DNA from: Bacteroides sp.
GTDB taxonomy: Bacteria; Bacteroidota; Bacteroidia; Bacteroidales; Bacteroidaceae
Direction of reading: 5' to 3'
DNA: 23,318 bases
Assembly (NCBI GenBank): GCA_030152865.1
Contig: JASLIW010000039.1
Span: 1-23,318 of the forward strand
Numbering within the stretch: the stretch's first letter is position 1; the number at the start of each line of letters is the position of its first letter. Shown here in pieces: positions 1 through 8,180 of the stretch. Below the pieces are notes generated by a model. The model was not told where the DNA came from. It worked only from the letters and a program-made list of their open reading frames with translations, and ran no database searches. Both the position numbers and the translations under genes were made by a program.

Positions 1-190
1 AAAAGTAAAAAAAGAAGTAATATGAATAATTAAATAATCGCATTGAATAATTATATGTTTCTTGTTTTTGTCTATTTGCAAATCTAACACAAATATATTA
101 AAAAGAAAGTATTTGTTGGAATTTCTTTTCAAAGAGTAAGAAAATGGAGAATAAAGCTCAAAGCATGAATTGAAACTGTATAAATATAGG
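1..190. other. AT-rich non-coding left edge
   Basis: No credible coding frame is seen here. The stretch is very AT-rich. Two minus-strand matches to the Bacteroides -7 box TAnnTTTG occur at 79-86 (TAGATTTG) and 90-97 (TATATTTG). They could drive a leftward gene beyond the window edge, but no matching -33 TTTG box lies at the right distance, and such matches are common by chance in AT-rich DNA. No terminator hairpin is evident after the TPR gene that ends at 191. Confidence 0.4.
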
Positions 191-1111
191 CTAACTCCTA
201 AACTCTCCCGATATGCTCTCCTTTATAGTAGGATCCAACTCAAGGGCCTTCTTTGTATCGTCGAAAGCTCCATCTTTGTCATTCATAATTAGTTTTACAC
301 TACCTCTATGTTGGTATAGATTCGCATCATTGGGATTGAGTTCTATAGCTTCATTCAGCACATCTAATGCTTGGTCTAAAAGGTGTTGGTGTATGTAATA
401 CTTTGCAAGTTGTGAATAAGCTTTTGAGCAGAATGGATTTAGGTTTATAAGTTTAGTATAGGTTTCGTAAGCCTCATTCGACAATCCTTTTTTCTCTTCT
501 ATACTACCTTTAAGTAGGAGAGCGCCTTCATGATCTTTTTCTCTTTCTAGAATTTGTTGTATATCTTGTAAAGCCTCATCTACTTGATTCATTTCCAATA
601 AGATTTTAGCTCTCAGGTACAGAGACTCGGTATGATAGGTGTTGAGCGTAATAGCTCTAGTGAGTGATGCTATAGCTTGAAATAACTCATCAAGCTTATA
701 GTAGGCTACAGCTTGAATGTAGTGTGCAGTAGTTAAATCTGAATGTGATTCTACAAGTTGAGTAGCAGCTACTAACATCTGTTGATACTCTTTATTTAAT
801 TGAAAGATATGAATACGTGAGAGCTGTGGTTCTACTAAGTCAGGTGCTAGCAGGCACACCTTTTGTATGTACTCTTTGGCTAGCTCCAGTTCATTTAACT
901 GAACATAGCACTGGCTGAGGTATAACAGGGCATCTTTATCCTCTTTTTCTAACTCTAGTATTTGATGAAAGAAAGCTAAAGCTTGTTCAGCTCTTCCTAT
1001 TCTCATAGCCTTGACACCATTAATTTTTAGAGTCTGGATAGTACTTTGCTTTTTTTTAGCTTTTTGTTCTTCAGAGTCTTTTTTACCAAAGAGACGTTTT
1101 AATAAACTCAC
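191..1111 (-). CDS. Cytoplasmic tetratricopeptide repeat (TPR) protein
   Basis: A 306-aa protein of unknown specific role made of tandem 34-residue TPR helix pairs from about residue 28 to 300. The repeats are visible as recurring A/L-rich helices and the closing motif 'LNPND.. LYQHRGSVK.. GAFDDTKKALELDP'. TPR proteins are scaffolds for protein-protein contacts. The N-terminus (MSLLKRLFGKKDSEEQKAKKK) is basic and lacks a signal peptide, so a cytoplasmic location is likely. The start codon is GTG at 1111-1109. No better ATG lies upstream, and the basic N-terminus followed directly by the repeats argues for this start. It follows recQ on the same strand after a 76-bp gap that holds a promoter-like box (1141-1148), so it may be transcribed separately from recJ-recQ. 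The ligand is unknown. Confidence 0.85.
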   Translation of the reverse strand: MSLLKRLFGKKDSEEQKAKKKQSTIQTLKINGVKAMRIGRAEQALAFFHQILELEKEDKDALLYLSQCYVQLNELELAKEYIQKVCLLAPDLVEPQLSRIHIFQLNKEYQQMLVAATQLVESHSDLTTAHYIQAVAYYKLDELFQAIASLTRAITLNTYHTESLYLRAKILLEMNQVDEALQDIQQILEREKDHEGALLLKGSIEEKKGLSNEAYETYTKLINLNPFCSKAYSQLAKYYIHQHLLDQALDVLNEAIELNPNDANLYQHRGSVKLIMNDKDGAFDDTKKALELDPTIKESISGEFRS

Positions 1112-1140
1112 GATTTTTATTTTATGGATGATTGATTTGG

Positions 1141-1148
1141 CAAAAATA
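1141..1148 (-). promoter_or_regulatory. Candidate Bacteroides-type -7 box for the TPR gene
   Basis: Read on the minus strand this is TATTTTTG, matching TAnnTTTG. It would place the transcription start near 1135, giving a leader of about 25 nt before the GTG at 1111. No clear -33 TTTG box is seen. Confidence 0.4.
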
Positions 1149-1187
1149 ATAAAAACTGCTCGAACATTGAGGGGAAAAATATAAATA

Positions 1188-3089
1188 CTATATTTTGTTT
1201 ACAGTACCATTACTATGATTTATTAGACCTTCGTCTGCCAAGACCCGAAGTACTGTTGTAGTAGCATTAGAATCTAGCTGTAGGTGTTCACAAATAGCTG
1301 TAATTGTAAAAGGGCCATTTTCTAATAACAGCAGTATTTTAGTAGTTATTGACTCAACTTCTTTTTCAGACAGTTGTTTCTTTTGTTTTTTTCCACAAAT
1401 GTCACACAAACCACAGCTTGTCTCAAGCTTTTCACCGAAGTAACGCAGCAGTTGTTTGCTACGGCAATGTGTATGATCTGTTACATAATCCAGGATAGCC
1501 TCAATACGTTTAATATAGCTCTGCTTTCTATCCTCATAGACCTCTTTACTGAGTTTGATTTTTTCCTTAGGGAGCCTAGCTTGTGTATAGATGATAAAGG
1601 GGTTCTTTTTTCGAGGTATGTAGTCAATGATTTTGCGCTTGGCAAAAAATACTAAGAGTTCATAAACTCGTTCTCTAGTAAGGCCTGAACGGATGGCGAG
1701 TGATTGCTCATTGATATAAGCATAGTCAGTGAATAGGCCCGTATATGAGCGTAGAATAAGCTGTAATAAATGTTCTGCATCAGCTCCCATTTTGGAGAGC
1801 TGATAAAGCTCATCTCTACGTGCTAAGAAGATTAATCTGGAGGTGTTTTCTTGCTCCTCTGTATATTCTAAGTATCCCGCTTGGGTTAGCAGGTTTAATG
1901 CATGATGAGCTCGTATAGGAAAGTGTTTGAAGCGTACACAGAACTCTTCTAAGTTGAAGTCATAAATACAGTCTTGTCCATCCCCCATAGCCATTTGGTA
2001 ATAGTACTGAATGTGTTCATAGACAGTGCGGATATATTCTTTTTCAGGGAAGCTGTCTTGAATTCTCTTTTTCAACTTAGCTTGATCTGAAGGTGAGTAA
2101 AAAAGAATAGCACGAGCTAGTGCGCCATCGCGACCCGCGCGACCTGCCTCTTGAAAGTAAGCTTCAATGGAGTCAGGAAGATCAATGTGCATAACTAAGC
2201 GCACATCTGGCTTGTCAATACCCATACCAAAGGCATTTGTAGCTACCATAACTCTTACTTGCCCCGATTTCCACTCGGCTTGGCGTTGATCTTTAGTGAG
2301 GTGGTTAAGTCCAGCGTGGTAGTAAGTGGCAGTAACGCCATTTCGATTTAAAAAATTGGCCATCTCTCGTGTGCGTTTCCTACTACGTGCATAAACAATT
2401 GCACTACCCGAAATAGCTTGTAGTGTTTTGAGCGTTAAGCCTTCTTTATCATCGGTTTCATGTACAATATAGGCTAGGTTTTTTCGCTCAAAACTCATTC
2501 TAAAAACGTGCTTCTCTTTGAAGTGAAGCTTTTCTTGAATATCGTTGACAACGGAGGGAGTAGCTGTTGCAGTAAGTGCTAGTATGGGAGCATGAGGTGC
2601 CAACTCACGTATGGCTGCTATTTCTAAATAGGCAGGACGAAAGTCATAGCCCCACTGAGAGATACAGTGACTTTCGTCTACGGCTATCAAGCAGACAGAC
2701 ATTTTTTTAAGTTTGTTACAAAAAAGCTCCGAGGTCAAGCGTTCGGGAGAGACATATAAGAATTTGTAGCCACCAAAAATACAGTTATCAAGCGTAACCT
2801 GAATCTCTGTCTGACTCATACCTGAATAGATTCCCGCAGCCTTAATCCCCTTGTCTTTCAAGTTAGATACTTGATCTTTCATGAGTGCAATTAGGGGTGT
2901 AATAACAATACAAATACCCTCCATAGCTAGGGTAGGGACTTGAAAAGTTATAGACTTACCACCACCTGTAGGCATTAGGCCAAGGGTGTCTTTACCCTCG
3001 GCTACACTTTCAATAATCTCTTTTTGTATTCCTCGGAAAGCATCATAACCCCAATATTGCTTTAAAATGTCAAGATAAGACGAACTCAT
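1188..3089 (-). CDS. recQ: ATP-dependent DNA helicase RecQ
   Basis: A 633-aa superfamily 2, 3'-to-5' DNA helicase that acts in recombination repair and restart of stalled forks. Visible motifs: a Q-motif-like region (FRGIQKEII, about residues 18-26), Walker A PTGGGKS (40-46), motif II DESH (138-141) followed by the RecQ signature CISQWGYDFRP, motif VI QEAGRAGRDG, and a zinc-binding four-Cys cluster in the RecQ C-terminal region (CRSKQLLRYFG...CGLCDIC). After the zinc/winged-helix region there is only a further winged-helix-like stretch of about 60 residues. I see no recognisable HRDC domain, as in the shorter RecQ type. It starts 3 nt after the recJ stop and is almost certainly cotranscribed with it. 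RecQ unwinds DNA for RecJ in the RecFOR pathway, so the pairing makes functional sense. Bacteroidales genomes often carry more than one RecQ, and this is one such copy by inference. Confidence 0.95.
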   Translation of the reverse strand: MSSSYLDILKQYWGYDAFRGIQKEIIESVAEGKDTLGLMPTGGGKSITFQVPTLAMEGICIVITPLIALMKDQVSNLKDKGIKAAGIYSGMSQTEIQVTLDNCIFGGYKFLYVSPERLTSELFCNKLKKMSVCLIAVDESHCISQWGYDFRPAYLEIAAIRELAPHAPILALTATATPSVVNDIQEKLHFKEKHVFRMSFERKNLAYIVHETDDKEGLTLKTLQAISGSAIVYARSRKRTREMANFLNRNGVTATYYHAGLNHLTKDQRQAEWKSGQVRVMVATNAFGMGIDKPDVRLVMHIDLPDSIEAYFQEAGRAGRDGALARAILFYSPSDQAKLKKRIQDSFPEKEYIRTVYEHIQYYYQMAMGDGQDCIYDFNLEEFCVRFKHFPIRAHHALNLLTQAGYLEYTEEQENTSRLIFLARRDELYQLSKMGADAEHLLQLILRSYTGLFTDYAYINEQSLAIRSGLTRERVYELLVFFAKRKIIDYIPRKKNPFIIYTQARLPKEKIKLSKEVYEDRKQSYIKRIEAILDYVTDHTHCRSKQLLRYFGEKLETSCGLCDICGKKQKKQLSEKEVESITTKILLLLENGPFTITAICEHLQLDSNATTTVLRVLADEGLINHSNGTVNKI

Positions 3090-3092
3090 ATC

Positions 3093-4811
3093 TTACTCTC
3101 TAGGTTTAATATCTTCAATATGCAACTGTATCTTACCCTTATGATACGCATTTGCCTCAATAGTGTAGCAGATATCAAAAGAGCGTCTACTTTTTATATA
3201 GCGTACGTGATTGCTTTGTCCGAAAGCTATACCATGTAAGATATTATTGGACATACTGTCAATAAGCTCCAGCTTGATGTGCTCCTGTTTGCGCCCTACC
3301 ACCTTACTTGTTCCATAATCATATACTTGACGCGTACAAAAAATAGGTTTTTCATTTTTTGGTCCGTATGGATTAAACTTCTTTAAGTCTCGGCAAAACT
3401 TTCTATTGATATGTTTAAAGTCTAACTCGGCATCTATTTCTATACTAGATTGAGTTTGCTCTGGCAAAATATGACTAGTCACATAGTCTTCAAAGCGTTG
3501 ACTAAACTCTTCGATACGTTCTGGCTTGAGGGATAATCCTGCTGCATAGGTGTGTCCACCAAAGCTATCCAAAAGATCTTTACAGTGCTCTATGGCTTTA
3601 TATACATCAAATCCTGGCACAGATCTTGCAGAACCTGTGGCAATATCGCCATGCTGACATAATACAACAGCAGGTCGATAGAATATTTCTGTTAGTCGAG
3701 AAGCTACAATCCCAATGACACCTTGGTGCCAGTCTTTGTTGTAGATCACAATAGAGCGGCGATCTGAAAGGTCTTCTAAGCTGTCAACAATCTGGTTGGC
3801 CTCTTCAGTCATAGACTTGTCTAGATCCTTGCGTGTTTCATTGTATTCATTGATTTGCTTAGCTAAATCAAGTGCTTTTTTGAAGTCTTTTTCAATGAGG
3901 AGATCTACTGCTTCTTTCCCATTTTCGATACGTCCAGAGGCATTTATTCTGGGTCCTATCTTGAAAACAATGTCGGTCATTGTTAGTTCTCGATCTAATA
4001 AGTCACAAACTTGTAAGATTGCCTTGAGGCCTACACTAGGGTGGTGATTAAGTTGTTTCAGACCATGAAAGGCAAGAATTCTATTTTCACCCATAATGGG
4101 TACAATGTCCGCTGCAATGCTAACTGCTACTAAATCAAGAAGTGGTACTAGCTTATGAAAGTCAATACCATTACTTTGAGCAAAAGCTTGCATAAATTTA
4201 AATCCAACGCCACATCCTGATAAGTCAGTACAGGGATAGGTGTTGTCTTTTCTCTTTGCATTGAGAATAGCGACAGCTGGTGGTAAGGTATCATCAGGAA
4301 CATGGTGGTCGCAGATGATAAAATCGATACCCAACTCTTTAGCATAGCTTATCTCCTCTACAGCTTTGATTCCACAGTCTAGAATGATAATCAGCTTTAC
4401 ATCAGTCTGCTTTGCATATTCAATACCTTGTTTGGATATGCCATAACCTTCGTCATATCTATTGGGTATATAGTAATCAATGTTGGAATAGTACTGTTGA
4501 ATAAAGCGATAGACCAATGAGACAGAGGTCGTTCCATCGACATCGTAATCGCCATAAATCAGAATGCGTTCTTTATTTCCAATTGCAGTATTCAGTCGGT
4601 CCACAGCTTCAGTCATATCCTTCATAAGAAAAGGGTCATGTAAATCTGTAAGTTGTGGATAAAAGAAAGCATTTGCTTTTTCTACTGTATCTATTCCACG
4701 TTGCAGTAAGAGCTTAGCAAGTATAGGGCTTATACCTAGCTCTTTAGCTAGACTATGGCTTTCTTCTATCTGTTTGGGCAAAGAGGTTCGGTAATTCCAT
4801 AGGTGATTCAT
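3093..4811 (-). CDS. recJ: Single-stranded-DNA-specific 5'-3' exonuclease RecJ
   Basis: A 572-aa DHH-family exonuclease that degrades single-stranded DNA 5'-to-3' in recombination, mismatch and base-excision repair. Metal-binding motifs are visible: motif I GDYDVDGT (residues 87-94, with D88, D90, D92), ILDCG (D145), and DHH (168-170). The DHHA1 domain signature FGGHTYAAG lies near residue 410, followed by the C-terminal oligonucleotide-binding part (about 450-565). Length fits the family (usually 560-580 aa). It uses ATG at 4811-4809 and is the first gene of a recJ-recQ pair. The 273-bp gap upstream has no clean TAnnTTTG box, so its promoter is not identified. Confidence 0.96.
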   Translation of the reverse strand: MNHLWNYRTSLPKQIEESHSLAKELGISPILAKLLLQRGIDTVEKANAFFYPQLTDLHDPFLMKDMTEAVDRLNTAIGNKERILIYGDYDVDGTTSVSLVYRFIQQYYSNIDYYIPNRYDEGYGISKQGIEYAKQTDVKLIIILDCGIKAVEEISYAKELGIDFIICDHHVPDDTLPPAVAILNAKRKDNTYPCTDLSGCGVGFKFMQAFAQSNGIDFHKLVPLLDLVAVSIAADIVPIMGENRILAFHGLKQLNHHPSVGLKAILQVCDLLDRELTMTDIVFKIGPRINASGRIENGKEAVDLLIEKDFKKALDLAKQINEYNETRKDLDKSMTEEANQIVDSLEDLSDRRSIVIYNKDWHQGVIGIVASRLTEIFYRPAVVLCQHGDIATGSARSVPGFDVYKAIEHCKDLLDSFGGHTYAAGLSLKPERIEEFSQRFEDYVTSHILPEQTQSSIEIDAELDFKHINRKFCRDLKKFNPYGPKNEKPIFCTRQVYDYGTSKVVGRKQEHIKLELIDSMSNNILHGIAFGQSNHVRYIKSRRSFDICYTIEANAYHKGKIQLHIEDIKPRE

Positions 4812-5084
4812 TTATATTTATCTATTTTCTTTTATTTTCAAGCAAAAGGATAGCTTATATGCTTATCCTATCTTCTGTAAAAGTACTAAAAAAGAAGTAT
4901 ATATCCCTGTGTTTAGAGATATTTTAGATAAGCTAAATAGCTTACAAATAGTGGACCATAGAAGCTGTGTTACTCCTTAAGAGTAGGCTTATCTTAGGAT
5001 AGGATCAAATGGCCCTATAGTCCTTTTTGGGTGCTGCTTATGCCTTGGTTTTATAAGCAGCTTTGAAGTGTAAAAAGTCTGTAT
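4812..5084. other. Non-coding gap with repeated GCTTAT and small dyads
   Basis: This is the largest gene-free stretch in the window. It lies upstream of recJ and downstream of the thioesterase gene, both on the minus strand. No plausible gene is seen. The hexamer GCTTAT or its complement ATAAGC occurs six times (4853, 4861, 4928, 4987, 5036, 5053). Inverted repeats lie at 4847-4869, 4929-4944, 4971-4985, 4996-5024 and 5033-5061. It may be a structured leader of recJ, a 3' untranslated region, or a small RNA. None of these can be proven from sequence alone. Confidence 0.4.
5033..5061. repeat. 9-bp inverted repeat downstream of the thioesterase gene
   Basis: GCTGCTTAT at 5033-5041 pairs perfectly with ATAAGCAGC at 5053-5061 around an 11-nt loop. 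It lies about 24 bp after the thioesterase stop. No T-run follows on the minus strand, so it is not a classical intrinsic terminator, although it could stabilise the 3' end of that transcript. Confidence 0.45.
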
Positions 5085-5522
5085 TTAAGAGTCTTTTCGT
5101 CTAAGATCTCTTCCTTCAAATCTACACACTGCATCCTTCCATTCTTCATCTAACTCTTTTGAACACTTATTCTCAAGGTCAAAGTTAACCATGATTGACT
5201 TGCAACTACACTTGATACGTTTGGTATCTTGATCTATGATCTCCTGATACAGCTTGTAGCTTTTATTGCCAATTTCTGTTACAGCAGTCTGTACGGCAAT
5301 ATTGTCCGTAGAGTAGATTTGTGCTAGAAAGTCAATTTCTAGATGCACGACCATAATTGCCTCTTTGCTCCAATCGACACTTGGGTACACAGTCTCAAAA
5401 TAGTTGGTTTTACCCAAGTCATAGAATGAAAAGTAGACTGAGTTATTAACGTGGCCAAATTTATCTATATCATTAAATCTTAGCTGTAAAGGCAATATAT
5501 GCTTGAATTGGACGGTATTCAT
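5085..5522 (-). CDS. Acyl-CoA thioesterase, hot-dog fold (4HBT/YbgC-like)
   Basis: A 145-aa single-domain protein of the 4-hydroxybenzoyl-CoA thioesterase superfamily, which hydrolyses acyl-CoA or acyl-ACP thioesters. The family signature is clear near the N-terminus: RFNDIDKFGHVNNSVYFSFYD (about residues 15-35), with the catalytic Asp region, the conserved G-H-V-N-N and the aromatic residues that begin the long hot-dog helix. The length is normal for the family (130-150 aa). It is transcribed alone on the minus strand, divergent from tsaC. The substrate (short-chain, aryl or acyl-ACP) cannot be read from the sequence, and the neighbours give no hint. Confidence 0.88.
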   Translation of the reverse strand: MNTVQFKHILPLQLRFNDIDKFGHVNNSVYFSFYDLGKTNYFETVYPSVDWSKEAIMVVHLEIDFLAQIYSTDNIAVQTAVTEIGNKSYKLYQEIIDQDTKRIKCSCKSIMVNFDLENKCSKELDEEWKDAVCRFEGRDLRRKDS

Positions 5523-5545
5523 AATGTCTCATTAATTTAAGATAG

Positions 5546-5579
5546 TAAAGTTAGCTTTTCTAATCTTTTACTACACAAA
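5546..5579 (-). promoter_or_regulatory. Candidate promoter of the thioesterase gene
   Basis: On the minus strand, TTTG (5579-5576) is followed after 22 nt by TAACTTTA (5553-5546), which matches TAnnTTTG except for the last base. It would start transcription near 5540, about 18-20 nt before the ATG at 5522. The match is imperfect, so confidence is low. Confidence 0.3.
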
Positions 5580-5702
5580 AGAACGATGATTTTCTAAAAA
5601 TGTTTACAAAAAAGAGAGGTGATGAGCAACATTTGTTTAGATAACTTAAAAAAAGTAAGTAAGGTATCGGGAAGATTTCTTCTGTATTCGTCTGAAAAAT
5701 TG

Positions 5703-5710
5703 TATTTTTG
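5703..5710 (+). promoter_or_regulatory. Candidate -7 box for tsaC, overlapped by a dyad
   Basis: TATTTTTG matches TAnnTTTG and lies 38 bp before the tsaC ATG, predicting a leader of about 30-35 nt. No good -33 box is seen. A perfect 7-bp inverted repeat (TTGAATG 5708-5714 / CATTCAA 5722-5728, 7-nt loop) overlaps the box and the predicted start point, which could be an operator or a hairpin at the 5' end of the mRNA. Confidence 0.45.
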
Positions 5711-5748
5711 AATGTTGAACTCATTCAATATAATATTCCCTAGCTAGT

Positions 5749-6315
5749 ATGTTACAAGAAGATATAAAAAAAGCATGTCAAGTGCTGTATGAGGGAGGAG
5801 TAATTCTCTATCCCACCGATACTGTTTGGGGGATTGGTTGTGATGCAACGAATCCTGAAGCTGTACGTAGAGTATACGAGATAAAAAAGAGACAAGATAC
5901 AAAAGCTCTCTTGGTATTAGTTGATTCATCTGTCAAGGTTGACTTTTATGTTAGAGATGTGCCAGAAGTAGCCTGGGACTTAATTGATCTAGCGGATAAA
6001 CCTCTTACTATTATATACGATCAAGCTAGAAACCTAGCTCCTAATCTTATTGCAGAAGATGGCAGCATTGGTATACGAGTCACAAATGAGGATTTTTCTA
6101 GACGGTTGTGTCAACGTTTTCGTAAAGCGATAGTTTCTACCTCAGCAAATATTAGTGGAGAGCCCACACCATCTAATTTTAGTGAAATAAGTGAGGAGCT
6201 AAAGTCACAAGTAGATTATATAGTTGCTTATCGACAAGATGACTTAAGCAGACCCAAGCCATCGAGTATTCTAAAGCTGGGTGCAGGTGCGCAAATAAAA
6301 GTTATTAGAGAGTGA
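5749..6315 (+). CDS. tsaC: Threonylcarbamoyl-AMP synthase (TsaC/Sua5/YrdC family)
   Basis: A 188-aa YrdC-domain enzyme that makes threonylcarbamoyl-adenylate from threonine, bicarbonate and ATP, the first step of the t6A37 modification in tRNAs reading ANN codons. The family core is clear: ILYPTDTVWGIGCDA (about residues 19-33), the KKRQDTKALLVLV segment (the usual K-R-x(4-6)-P-L region), and the late STSANISGEPTPSNF motif (about 128-142). It is the short TsaC form without the extra Sua5 C-terminal domain. The window ends before any tsaB, tsaD or tsaE partner can be seen. It is the first gene of the long plus-strand run, with a 60-bp gap before the ClC gene. Confidence 0.94.
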   Translation: MLQEDIKKACQVLYEGGVILYPTDTVWGIGCDATNPEAVRRVYEIKKRQDTKALLVLVDSSVKVDFYVRDVPEVAWDLIDLADKPLTIIYDQARNLAPNLIAEDGSIGIRVTNEDFSRRLCQRFRKAIVSTSANISGEPTPSNFSEISEELKSQVDYIVAYRQDDLSRPKPSSILKLGAGAQIKVIRE

Positions 6316-6375
6316 TGAACGCTCTAACTATTCGTTATTATATTATACTAGAGTTGAGTTGTTGTTAAATAAAAG

Positions 6376-8166
6376 ATGAAATTGGAGAAGAAGAGTATAT
6401 TTCAGCGGTTTTTGTTGTGGCGAGAGAATAATATTAGTGAGAAACAGTTTATTCTTATTTTAAGCTTTGTAGTAGGAGTACTAACAGCTTTTGCTGCGTT
6501 AATCCTTAAGTTCTTAATTCATACGATTCAAGATTTTCTTACCGAAGGATTCCGAATAACAGGGGTAAACTATTTATATCTCATCTATCCTGTTATTGGT
6601 ATATTTATTACAGGGCTATTTGTGCGTTATGTTGTTCGTGATGATATAAGCCATGGGGTAACTCGCATTTTATATGCTATATCTCGTAGGCAAGGGAGAA
6701 TTAAGCGACACAACACCTGGACCTCTGTGATAGCTAGTTCCATAACCATAGGTTTTGGTGGATCAGTTGGTGCAGAATCACCTATTGTATTAACGGGATC
6801 TGCGATAGGCTCAAATTTGGGTGATGTTTTTAAAATGGAGCATCGCACCCTGATGCTATTGGTGGGTTGTGGAGCTGCAGGAGCTGTTTCAGGCATTTTT
6901 AAAGCGCCTATAGCTGGCTTGGTATTTACTATAGAAGTGTTGATGCTCGACTTGACCATGAGTTCTTTACTTCCACTTCTGATCTCTTCCGTAACAGCGG
7001 CCACTGTATCTTATATTGTTTCAGGTCAAGAGGCTATGTTTAAATTTCATATGGACAATCCTTTTGAGTTGGAGCGTATCCCTTATGTTATTTTGCTAGG
7101 CGTTTTCTGCGGCTTAATCTCGCTTTACTTCACGCGTACCATGAATCGCTTAGAGGGGGTGTTTGGAAAGCTCAAGAGTCCCATGAAAAAGCTTGCTTTT
7201 GGAGGACTTGTTCTTAGTGCTCTTATCTTTTTATTTCCTGCCTTATATGGGGAAGGATATGATACGATAGAAACTTTACTTAATGGGGGATCGGAGTTGG
7301 AGTGGAACAGTGTTATGAACAACTCCTTCTTTTATGGCTTTGACAATATGCTATTGGTGTACTTGGGTTTGATTATTTTATTCAAAGTCTTTGCTACTAC
7401 AGCCACAAACGGAGGAGGAGGTTGTGGAGGACTTTTTGCTCCTTCCTTATTTTTGGGTTGTATTGCAGGTTTTGTTTTTTCCTTTAGTGCAAATCATTTA
7501 AATATAACGCATTGGCTTCCAGAAAAGAACTTTGCCCTTATGGGGATGGCTGCTGTGATGAGTGCCGTGATGCATGCACCCTTAACAGGTGTGTTCTTGA
7601 TTGCAGAACTTACTGGAGGTTATGATTTGTTTTTACCTTTTATGATTGCTTCAGTTAGTGCTTACCTGACAATTATAGCCTTCGAACCTCATAGTATTTA
7701 CTCCATGCGTTTAGCAAAAAAGGGACAGCTCATTACCCATCACAAAGACAAAGCAGTACTTACTTTGATGAAAATGGAAAATGTAGTAGAAACCAACTTT
7801 GTTACTGTGCATCCAGATATGGATTTGGGAGAGTTAGTTAAGGCCATAGCCTCCTCACAAAGAAATATATTCCCTGTTACCGATAAGGAGGGTGTACTAG
7901 TTGGCGTTGTTCTGTTGGATGATATCCGTAATATCATGTTCCGTCAAGAATTATATCATCGCTTTACTGTGGAGAAGCTAATGACTTCCCCTCCTGGTAA
8001 GCTCTTAAATACTTATAATATGGAAGAAGTGATGCGTACCTTTGATGATACGAATGCTTGGAACTTACCTGTTATTGATGAGAAGGGTGTTTATTTAGGC
8101 TTTGTATCTAAATCGAAGATATTCAACTCCTATCGTAGGGTGTTAGTACACTTCTCCGAAGATTAA
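6376..8166 (+). CDS. ClC-family anion transporter/channel with C-terminal CBS pair
   Basis: A 596-aa inner-membrane ClC protein: a membrane domain of about 445 residues with many hydrophobic helices, followed by two CBS domains (about 460-525 and 530-590), which usually bind adenine nucleotides. The family anion-path motifs are modified. The usual GSGIP is SHGVT (92-96), placing His where the chloride-coordinating Ser normally sits. The GxExP loop is GAESP (132-136) and keeps the gating glutamate E134. GGLFAPS (351-357) and the pore tyrosine Y442 are present. The helix bearing the E. coli internal 'proton glutamate' E203 reads FTIEVL, so by my alignment this position is V188, as in animal ClC channels. 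Transport mode (Cl-/H+ exchange, uncoupled, or another anion) is therefore open. It lies 14 nt before fmt, probably cotranscribed. Confidence 0.93.
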   Translation: MKLEKKSIFQRFLLWRENNISEKQFILILSFVVGVLTAFAALILKFLIHTIQDFLTEGFRITGVNYLYLIYPVIGIFITGLFVRYVVRDDISHGVTRILYAISRRQGRIKRHNTWTSVIASSITIGFGGSVGAESPIVLTGSAIGSNLGDVFKMEHRTLMLLVGCGAAGAVSGIFKAPIAGLVFTIEVLMLDLTMSSLLPLLISSVTAATVSYIVSGQEAMFKFHMDNPFELERIPYVILLGVFCGLISLYFTRTMNRLEGVFGKLKSPMKKLAFGGLVLSALIFLFPALYGEGYDTIETLLNGGSELEWNSVMNNSFFYGFDNMLLVYLGLIILFKVFATTATNGGGGCGGLFAPSLFLGCIAGFVFSFSANHLNITHWLPEKNFALMGMAAVMSAVMHAPLTGVFLIAELTGGYDLFLPFMIASVSAYLTIIAFEPHSIYSMRLAKKGQLITHHKDKAVLTLMKMENVVETNFVTVHPDMDLGELVKAIASSQRNIFPVTDKEGVLVGVVLLDDIRNIMFRQELYHRFTVEKLMTSPPGKLLNTYNMEEVMRTFDDTNAWNLPVIDEKGVYLGFVSKSKIFNSYRRVLVHFSED

Positions 8167-8180
8167 AAAGACAGTTTGAA

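Noticed and set aside
4861..4870. DnaA-box-like TTATCC within the repeat-rich gap, hinting at a replication origin
   Set aside because: Only a partial match to TTATCCACA, no cluster of true boxes and no dnaA or dnaN gene nearby.
4857..4930. Small plus-strand frame of about 22 codons starting with ATG in the large gap
   Set aside because: Too short, no family resemblance, no promoter, and it lies in a hairpin-rich non-coding stretch.
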